The position numbers and the translations under genes were made by a program. Below are positions 12,560-18,056 of a stretch of 18,056 nucleotides of DNA, in pieces. The notes below the pieces were generated by a model, which saw only the letters and a program-made list of their open reading frames with translations, was not told the DNA's origin and made no database searches. The first letter of the stretch is position 1, and the number at the start of each line of letters is the position of its first letter. The DNA lies in NCBI GenBank assembly GCA_964466465.1, contig CAYXNJ010000046.1:1-18056 (forward strand), read 5' to 3'. Origin of the DNA: Sulfurospirillum sp964466465 (GTDB taxonomy: Bacteria > Campylobacterota > Campylobacteria > Campylobacterales > Sulfurospirillaceae).

Positions 12560-14683
12560 TTAGTGTGCAGTGCCTCTAATAATATCTTCAGCATTTGCAG
12601 GCATTGGAGCATATGGAACCTCAATCGCAGTTGGTTTGTCAGATTGAAGTGCTTTAAGGCATTCTCTCACTGTAAAGTAGATCATCGAAACGACAACCAC
12701 CATAAAGAAAAGAATCAAGACGCCATCAAGTTGGTTATTGAAAATAACGCGCTCTACAGCTTCTTGAGATTTAAAGACGGCATTTGGTTTAAAGTTGCCG
12801 CTTGAAAGAAGGGTTTGGAGTTGGTTTGCTTTTGCAAAGAAGCTGACCGCTGGATCAGAACTAAATGCTTTTAACCAACCTGCACTCATTGTACAAATCA
12901 CCAACCATGTTGCTGGAACGATAGAAACCCAAGCAAAGGCTTGTTGTTTCATTTTGAAAAGTACGACAGTACATAACATCAAGGCAATGGCTGCAAGCAT
13001 TTGGTTGGTAATACCAAAGAGTGGCCATAATGTATTGATACCGCCTAATGGATCAACAACACCGACATAGAGGAAGTAACCCCATGAAGCAACAACAATA
13101 GCCGTTGCAAGTAAGTTTGCAAACAATGAGTTTGTTTTTTTCAAGTTTGGATTGATAAGTCCTAGTAAATCTTGTAACATAAAGCGTGCTGCACGCGTAC
13201 CCGCATCAACCGCAGTTAAGATGAAGAGTGCCTCAAACAAAATGGCGAAGTGGTACCAGAAAGACATAGAACCAAGACCACCGAGTGCTTGATGAATGAT
13301 CTGTGCCATACCAACCGCAAGAGTAGGAGCACCACCTGCACGAGAGATAATACTTTTTTCACCAACATCTGCTGCAATTTGAGTCAGTACATCTGGTGTT
13401 ACAACAAATCCCCAGTTACTAACGGTTGCTGAAGCTGCTGCTGCGATGTCTGCTAAACCTGTTGGGTTAAGAGCACCCATTGGGCTGTTCATTGCAAAGT
13501 AAACACCTGGATCGATGATAGATGCAGAAATAAGTGCCATCATAGCAACGAAAGACTCCATCAACATACCACCGTAACCGATCATACGTGCTTGAGTTTC
13601 ATTGGCAAGCATTTTAGGTGTTGTACCAGAAGAAATTAAAGCATGGAAACCAGAAACCGCACCACATGCAATGGTAATAAACAAGAATGGGAAGAGGCTT
13701 CCTGACCATACTGGTCCATGGCTATCAAACGCATATTTGGTAACAGCAGGCATTTGCATCATTGGCATTAACGCAACAATACCAATCGCAAGACCAATAA
13801 TCGCACCAATTTTTAAGAAAGTTGAGAGGTAATCACGAGGTGCTAAAAGCAACCATACAGGAAGTACTGCTGCAATAAAACCATAGATCACTAAAGCCCA
13901 TGTGAGTTGTACACCACTTAGATCAAAGTAAGGTGCTAAACTTGGATTTTGTGCGACATCACCACCAACGATAATAGCAAAAACAAGACCAACAATACCA
14001 ATCACAGACGCTTCAAGAATACGACCTGGGCGAATAAAGCGTAAGTAGATTCCCATGAAGAATGCTAATGGAATGGTAAAGGCAACAGTAAATGTTCCCC
14101 AAGGACTGTGTGTAAGAGCTTTTACAACGACCATTGCAAGAACCGCTAAGATAATGATCATAATCATAAAACATGCAATAAGAGCAATGATACCTGGGAT
14201 GGTTCCCATTTCTGTCTTAACGAGATCACCGAGCGATCTACCATCACGACGTGTAGACACAAATAAGACCATATAGTCTTGTACAGCACCTGCTAAAACA
14301 ACACCGATGAGGATCCAAAGCATACTTGGCAAATAACCCATTTGTGCTGCTAAAACAGGACCAACCAATGGACCAGCACCTGCGATTGCCGCAAAGTGGT
14401 GACCAAAGAGGATGACTTTGTTGGTAGGGACATAATCAAGTCCATCATTATGACGAAACGCTGGTGTCATACGTGTTGCATCAACCTTTAAAACCTTGTC
14501 CGCAATGTAAAGGCTGTAAAAGCGGTATCCAATCAAATAAACACACACTGATGCTGTAAGCACCCACATAGCATTAATCGATTCACCACGATTCAATGCA
14601 ATATAGCCAAACGCAATAGCGCCTAAAATAGCTACAAATACCCAAGCGATCTTAGACGATGCGCTTGTACTGTTTGCTGTCAT
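12560..14683 (-). CDS. cstA: CstA/BtsT family carbon starvation transporter (pyruvate or peptide uptake)
   Basis: A 707-residue polytopic inner-membrane protein, full length for the family (about 700-716). Characteristic blocks seen: 'GHHFAAIAGAGPLVGPVLAAQMGYLPSMLW' region near residues 94-123, 'GGVVQD'-type 'AGAVQDYMVLF', 'SRRDGRSLGDL'-type 'STRRDGRSLGDL', 'SGFHALISSGTTPKML', and 'DAGTRAARFMLQDLLG'. I count roughly sixteen or more hydrophobic helices. E. coli CstA and BtsT import pyruvate; the Campylobacter jejuni homologue has been linked to peptide use. GGAGGT is 5 bases before the ATG. It heads a cstA-yjiX-yjiA operon. Confidence 0.95.
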   Translation of the reverse strand: MTANSTSASSKIAWVFVAILGAIAFGYIALNRGESINAMWVLTASVCVYLIGYRFYSLYIADKVLKVDATRMTPAFRHNDGLDYVPTNKVILFGHHFAAIAGAGPLVGPVLAAQMGYLPSMLWILIGVVLAGAVQDYMVLFVSTRRDGRSLGDLVKTEMGTIPGIIALIACFMIMIIILAVLAMVVVKALTHSPWGTFTVAFTIPLAFFMGIYLRFIRPGRILEASVIGIVGLVFAIIVGGDVAQNPSLAPYFDLSGVQLTWALVIYGFIAAVLPVWLLLAPRDYLSTFLKIGAIIGLAIGIVALMPMMQMPAVTKYAFDSHGPVWSGSLFPFLFITIACGAVSGFHALISSGTTPKMLANETQARMIGYGGMLMESFVAMMALISASIIDPGVYFAMNSPMGALNPTGLADIAAAASATVSNWGFVVTPDVLTQIAADVGEKSIISRAGGAPTLAVGMAQIIHQALGGLGSMSFWYHFAILFEALFILTAVDAGTRAARFMLQDLLGLINPNLKKTNSLFANLLATAIVVASWGYFLYVGVVDPLGGINTLWPLFGITNQMLAAIALMLCTVVLFKMKQQAFAWVSIVPATWLVICTMSAGWLKAFSSDPAVSFFAKANQLQTLLSSGNFKPNAVFKSQEAVERVIFNNQLDGVLILFFMVVVVSMIYFTVRECLKALQSDKPTAIEVPYAPMPANAEDIIRGTAH

Positions 14684-14731
14684 ATCTTACCTCCATATAA
14701 AATTTACGATCATAGAGCACAAAAATAATTG

Positions 14732-14756
14732 CCTAGGAAATTCTCCACCTCCTAAG
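14732..14756 (-). promoter_or_regulatory. Hairpin in the cstA leader with an SD-like sequence
   Basis: On the cstA transcript CUUAGGA pairs with UCCUAGG (7 bp, one G-U) around an 11-base loop containing GGUGGAG; the run AGGAGGUGGAG across stem and loop looks like a second Shine-Dalgarno, about 50 bases ahead of the real one and without a start codon after it. A regulatory role is inferred only. Confidence 0.3.
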
Positions 14757-14885
14757 AACGGTAAAAGTTAGCATATCTTTTTTTAGATTCGCTTTAATTA
14801 GACGTATCTTTCATAAAAGATAATCACTTTGTTTCAAAAAGTGGTAAGTACCATAAATAGGGAAGTTCTTACAAAATTAGAATAA

Positions 14886-14905
14886 GCTAAAAAATCTTTT
14901 TTAGC
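14886..14905. repeat. A-tract/T-tract palindrome
   Basis: GCTAAAAAA-TC-TTTTTTAGC, a perfect 20-base inverted repeat between divergent genes. It could be an operator or a bent-DNA element. It resembles a terminator stem, but no transcript that ends here is evident. Confidence 0.45.
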
Positions 14906-15015
14906 GTGTACATTTTAAGGTTGTGGTGACACTGGCATCTCATGCACGGAACGTTTCTTGTATAGTTGTAATTGAGGGTTGTTTTAAAGCAGATCAAATT
15001 TATGTGAGGTACACA

Positions 15016-16143
15016 ATGCGTTTTACTCATGCAACACCTGACGCGACGTATGGTTTTGCCAAACGTTTTGCACACTATAAAGATTTTTATACCAGATACG
15101 ATGGGCTTATTTTCTCCAAACTAGGTTTTGGTACCTTTAAAAAAGAGCCTTATAAAGAAGAAAATTATACCTTTGACTATAAAGATGCCATAAAAATGGC
15201 TATTCATAGCGGTATCAATGTCATCGATACGGCGATAAACTACCGCTATCAGCAGAGTGAGCGGGAAATCGGCGAGGTGCTAGAAGAGCTTTTTGAGAGT
15301 GGCGAAGTCAAGAGGGAAGAGCTGATTATTTGTTCCAAAGGTGGTTTTATACCGCTTGATTTTCCATTTCCTGAAAACCCCTATGTGTGGATAAGTGAGC
15401 ATATTATCCAAAAAGGTTTAGCAACTTCTATGGATATTGAGCTCGATCAACACTGTATGACACCAGCTTTTTTGAAAGCCTCTTTAGATCGCTCTCTTGC
15501 AAACTTACAGGTAGAGTGCTTAGACATCTACTTTTTACACAATCCAGAAACTCAACTTACCCGTATAGGTTATACACAATTTCTTGAAAATTTAGAAGCT
15601 ATTTTTGCAAGTTTTGAAGAGAGTGTTCGTGAAGGAAAAATGAAAGCATACGGTATAGCAGTCTGGAACGCTTTGATCTATGAAGAGAGCAATAGCGAAT
15701 ACATTAACCTTGAAGATGTTTATGATGTAGCGCGAAAAGTTGGCGGTGCTAACCATCATTTTAAGTACATTCAACTGCCGTTTAACCTAGCTAAAACGCA
15801 TGCGTACAGTGTTGCCAATCAAAAAATGAGTGATGGTAACTACTACACACCTTTGCAAGTAGCCCATAAATTAGGGCTTGGTGTGATAAGTAGTTCTTCT
15901 TTACTTCAGATGCACCTTTTTAAAAAACCTTTTAAGCCTGAAATTGGGTACTTGCTGGATTCTAAGATGGAGCTTCAAAGCGACATACAGCTTGCTCTAC
16001 AGTTTGTGCGCTCGACAAGAGGTATCGTAACATCCCTCTTTAGCACAAGCTCAAGTGAGCATGTCAGCAGTAATCTTGGTATTGCCTCGGTGAACGCAAC
16101 CAATACAACCAAATACAATCTTCTTTATAAGGTGGAGCGATAA
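15016..16143 (+). CDS. Aldo/keto reductase family oxidoreductase
   Basis: A 375-residue AKR with the expected catalytic tetrad: D71 and Y76 in 'VIDTAINYRYQQSER', K108 in 'ICSKGG' and H175 in 'YFLHNPE'. It should reduce a carbonyl with NAD(P)H in the cytoplasm; the substrate is unknown. ATG 15016 is chosen because GAGGT lies 5 to 6 bases upstream; an in-frame GTG/ATG-type start at 14923 adds 31 residues of no family character. It is longer than a minimal AKR (about 320), with an N-terminal addition ('FAKRFAHYKDFY') before the barrel. Its stop is one base ahead of the flavoprotein start, so both are in one operon that ends with the NifT-like gene. Confidence 0.85.
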   Translation: MRFTHATPDATYGFAKRFAHYKDFYTRYDGLIFSKLGFGTFKKEPYKEENYTFDYKDAIKMAIHSGINVIDTAINYRYQQSEREIGEVLEELFESGEVKREELIICSKGGFIPLDFPFPENPYVWISEHIIQKGLATSMDIELDQHCMTPAFLKASLDRSLANLQVECLDIYFLHNPETQLTRIGYTQFLENLEAIFASFEESVREGKMKAYGIAVWNALIYEESNSEYINLEDVYDVARKVGGANHHFKYIQLPFNLAKTHAYSVANQKMSDGNYYTPLQVAHKLGLGVISSSSLLQMHLFKKPFKPEIGYLLDSKMELQSDIQLALQFVRSTRGIVTSLFSTSSSEHVSSNLGIASVNATNTTKYNLLYKVER

Positions 16144-16144
16144 C

Positions 16145-17782
16145 ATGACATATGACGTAATCGTAATTGGCTCAGGCATCGCAGGGCTTATGGCAGCGAT
16201 TGAGGCTAAGAGTGAAACTAACAGTGTTGCGATTATCACAAAAAGCAATCTTATTAAATCGAACAGCGCCATAGCCAGTGGTGGTATCAATGCGGTATTA
16301 GATGAAAAAGATGAAGCGGAAATTCAAAAACACATCGATGATACGATGAAAAGCTCTAAAGATTTGGGCGATAAAAAAGCCATTAGTTATCTATGCCATC
16401 AAGCACCACTTATTATCCAAAAGCTTGTTGAGTACGGAGTTGAATTTGACCGTGATGCAAATGGCAAAATTTTGCAGAGAAGTTTTGGTGGAGGAAGTTC
16501 CAAACGTACCTGTTTTGTGGGAGATAGCACGGGTGCTGCCATTACACAAATGTTGATTAAAAAAGCCAAATTAGTTGGTGTTGAATTTTTGGTGAATCAT
16601 TTTGTTATGGACATCACAACGATAGAAGAGTACATCAGCGGTGTGGTTGCCCTTAAAAAAATCGACTCTACTGTAACGGTTTATCCTGCCAAAGCTGTGG
16701 TGTTTGCAGGGGGTGGGTATGCGGGTATTTATCGAGGGTTTAGCACGAACGCGCAAGACTGCACGGGAGATCTTTTAAGTGTGGCACTCAGAGCTGGGAT
16801 GAGTCTTAAAGATATGGAGTTTGTACAGTTTCACCCGACAGGTTTCGCTAAGACTAGTTACTTGGTTTCTGAAGCCGCAAGGGGTGAAGGAGGACATCTT
16901 GTCAATTCCGATGGGGAGCGTTTTGTCGATGAACTGGGCACGCGTGATGTGCTTGCACGCGCCATTTTTGAGCAGATGAGAGCTGGGAGAAAAGTCTATC
17001 TTGATATGCGGCATATTTCAAAAGAGATACTCGAAACACGTGTTCCATCTTTGTATAAAAGTGCTTACAATCAAGTAGGCGTTGATCTCTCTTATGAGCT
17101 TTTAGAGATCAAACCTGTGGCGCATTACAGCATGGGTGGCATTGCATCTTCTATGACGAAAAGCGAAATCAAGGGGCTTTTTATCTGCGGTGAGAGTGCC
17201 GCCCTTGGGGTGCATGGTGCCAATCGCTTAGGGGGAAACTCTCTCTTAGAAGGAGCAGTATTTGGGGAGCTTGCAGGGAAAAAGGCAAAAGAGTATGCCT
17301 TCAATAAGGATTTTCTGCCGATTGATTATAGTGTGGTGATCAAAAATATGGATTTGGTACAGCGTATTTTTGATGGGGATTGCTCTAAAAACTTCAATGC
17401 TATGCGCATCTCTGTGGGTAAAATCATGTTTGATAAAGCAGGTATTTTTCGCAATGAAAGCTCCTTGCAAGAGGCATTTGACTATATGAAGTACCTGCGT
17501 CTTGAGTCCAATACCCTGCATTGTATCGACAAAGGAAAACACAACAATGTTGAGTTGATCTCCATTTTGGAGCTTCGCAATGCTTTGGAGCTCAGTGAAG
17601 CCATCATCCTCTCAGCGATGCAACGACGTGAGAGTAGAGGCGCGCACTACAGAGAGGATTTTGCGTTAACAGAAAAAGAGGGCAATCGTCATGTTCTCAT
17701 CAAAGAGCTTCAAAAAGGGTTCTTTAAAGTGCATTACGAAGAGAGTGGCTTAACCAAGTGGCTCAAGAAAATTTTAACATAA
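16145..17782 (+). CDS. FAD-dependent fumarate reductase/L-aspartate oxidase-like flavoprotein
   Basis: A 545-residue member of the SdhA/FrdA/NadB family. FAD-binding GSGIAG is at 9-14. Active-site residues of the family are present: H230 in 'FHPTG', E243 and R247 in 'SEAARGEGG', R267 in 'GTRD', H327 in 'AHYSMGG', R361 in 'GVHGANRLGGNSL', plus 'ESRGAHYRED' near the C terminus. The histidine that covalently holds FAD in FrdA/SdhA is replaced by N40 ('SNSAIASGG'), so FAD should be non-covalent, as in NadB. The length fits NadB (about 540), but F114 in 'SFGGG' stands where NadB has a substrate-binding glutamate, which fits fumarate reductases better. No iron-sulfur or membrane-anchor subunit follows, so it is not a classical complex II. 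GGAG sits 7 bases upstream of the ATG. Confidence 0.8.
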   Translation: MTYDVIVIGSGIAGLMAAIEAKSETNSVAIITKSNLIKSNSAIASGGINAVLDEKDEAEIQKHIDDTMKSSKDLGDKKAISYLCHQAPLIIQKLVEYGVEFDRDANGKILQRSFGGGSSKRTCFVGDSTGAAITQMLIKKAKLVGVEFLVNHFVMDITTIEEYISGVVALKKIDSTVTVYPAKAVVFAGGGYAGIYRGFSTNAQDCTGDLLSVALRAGMSLKDMEFVQFHPTGFAKTSYLVSEAARGEGGHLVNSDGERFVDELGTRDVLARAIFEQMRAGRKVYLDMRHISKEILETRVPSLYKSAYNQVGVDLSYELLEIKPVAHYSMGGIASSMTKSEIKGLFICGESAALGVHGANRLGGNSLLEGAVFGELAGKKAKEYAFNKDFLPIDYSVVIKNMDLVQRIFDGDCSKNFNAMRISVGKIMFDKAGIFRNESSLQEAFDYMKYLRLESNTLHCIDKGKHNNVELISILELRNALELSEAIILSAMQRRESRGAHYREDFALTEKEGNRHVLIKELQKGFFKVHYEESGLTKWLKKILT

Positions 17783-17792
17783 GGAAAAAATC

Positions 17793-18002
17793 ATGGCAAA
17801 AGTAATGCTTCGAGAAGAGGGTGGCGAAATTTGTTTTTATATCGCAAAAAAAGATATGGAAGAGACGATCTCAAAAATAGAATTTGAAACCGAAGAGAAG
17901 TGGGGTGGTGAAGTGGAACTGAGCAATGGTGAGACATGGTGGATTCAACCAGGTCCTAAAAAACTTCCCAAAGAAGAAGTGTGTAAAAAATTGTCTGATT
18001 AA
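17793..18002 (+). CDS. nifT: NifT/FixU family protein
   Basis: A 69-residue protein matching NifT in length and order of conserved blocks: 'KVMLRE' start, 'FYIAKKDMEE', 'EKWGGEVELSNG', an aromatic/hydrophobic 'WWIQP' and the 'KKLP' segment. NifT/FixU is a small protein of unknown function encoded in nitrogen-fixation clusters. AAGGA lies upstream of the ATG and the gap from the flavoprotein gene is 10 bases, so it is in the same operon. No nifH, D, K or other nif gene is in the window; they may lie to the right. Confidence 0.85.
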   Translation: MAKVMLREEGGEICFYIAKKDMEETISKIEFETEEKWGGEVELSNGETWWIQPGPKKLPKEEVCKKLSD

Positions 18003-18019
18003 AATATAAACATAAAAAT

Positions 18020-18050
18020 TGAACATTAATTGTTCATCTTTAACTATAAT
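18020..18050 (+). promoter_or_regulatory. Palindrome and -10 element downstream of nifT
   Basis: TGAACA-ttaat-TGTTCA (18020-18036, perfect 6+5+6) followed by TATAAT at 18045-18050, close to the end of the window. This looks like an operator plus promoter of the next gene. The repeat could also act as a weak terminator for nifT, since CTTTAA follows. Confidence 0.45.
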
Positions 18051-18056
18051 ATTTTA

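Larger units (their letters stand above)
14684..15015. other. Divergent intergenic region between cstA and the aldo/keto reductase operon
   Basis: 332 bases with no gene I can support. Contents: the cstA leader with a hairpin at 14732-14756; a weak minus-strand -10 (TATGCT, 14770-14775); a 6-bp inverted repeat CACTTT/AAAGTG at 14825-14843; a perfect 9+2+9 A/T-tract palindrome at 14886-14905; and a possible plus-strand -10 TATAGT at 14961-14966 for the aldo/keto reductase operon. None of the promoter elements has a good -35. Confidence 0.5.

Noticed and set aside
14687..14713. Eight-codon leader ORF (M-I-V-N-F-I-W-R) ending 3 bases before cstA
   Set aside because: It has no Shine-Dalgarno at proper distance and its last codons are simply the cstA ribosome-binding site.
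14934..14946. Sigma54-like GG...GC (TGGCATCTCATGC) upstream of the aldo/keto reductase operon
   Set aside because: The GG and GC are separated by 8 bases; sigma54 sites need 10. No other site with correct spacing was found in this intergenic region.
16145..17782. Firm assignment as nadB (L-aspartate oxidase)
   Set aside because: The active-site segment lacks the NadB-type glutamate, no nadA or nadC is adjacent, and the context is nif-like; kept as family-level call only.
1..18056. CRISPR arrays, tRNA/rRNA genes, insertion sequences, prophage genes
   Set aside because: No regularly spaced repeats, no cloverleaf-like or rRNA segments, and no transposase or integrase reading frame were seen on either strand.

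Overview
The window looks like a chromosomal segment of a low-GC Campylobacterota (epsilonproteobacterial) anaerobe or microaerobe, most likely Sulfurospirillum or a close relative. Grounds: AT-rich intergenic DNA, tightly overlapping operons, a CO-dehydrogenase-type (Coo/Ech/Hyf, group 4) [NiFe]-hydrogenase module, a LUD-family lactate oxidation pair, a CstA/BtsT transporter operon and a NifT-like gene. The genus is inferred from gene content; no marker gene is present.

Layout. (1) 119-575, minus: a DUF4160/DUF2442 two-gene cassette resembling a predicted toxin-antitoxin pair. (2) 698-5358, minus: a seven-gene hydrogenase operon, transcribed in the order small subunit (CooL/HyfI), two-cluster ferredoxin (CooX/HyfH), NuoC-like subunit (CooU), NiFe large subunit (CooH), four-cluster ferredoxin (CooF/HycB), HypA, and a GltD-like NAD(P)H oxidoreductase. 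It is closed by a promoter/operator region on one side and a hairpin on the other, and it contains no membrane or ion-pump subunit. (3) 5526-6652, plus: an HD-superfamily hydrolase translationally coupled to a small exported protein of unknown function. (4) 6892-9578, plus: lutC plus a fused lutB-lutA lactate-oxidation gene. (5) 9616-11204, minus: a PLP aminotransferase and an SlyD-type FKBP. (6) 11272-14683, minus: cstA/btsT - yjiX/ybdD - yjiA, the same order as the E. coli btsT-yjiX-yjiA operon, with a strong intercistronic hairpin. (7) 15016-18002, plus: aldo/keto reductase - soluble fumarate reductase/aspartate oxidase-like flavoprotein - NifT/FixU-like protein, probably the edge of a nitrogen-fixation region; a further promoter/operator follows at the right end.

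How the genes fit together. The hydrogenase operon encodes a catalytic H2/ferredoxin module joined to two proteins that correspond to the two halves of E. coli AegA (a HydN/HycB-like Fe-S part and a GltD-like flavin part). The natural reading is H2 exchange with ferredoxin and/or NAD(P)H in the cytoplasm, without direct ion pumping by products of this operon. The lut pair oxidises lactate to pyruvate and the CstA/BtsT operon probably imports pyruvate or small peptides, so the middle of the window is concerned with C3 carbon. The right end moves to nif-associated redox genes. The hydrogenase operon and the AKR-flavoprotein-NifT operon are the parts most worth following up. No tRNA, rRNA, CRISPR array, insertion sequence or prophage gene was seen.
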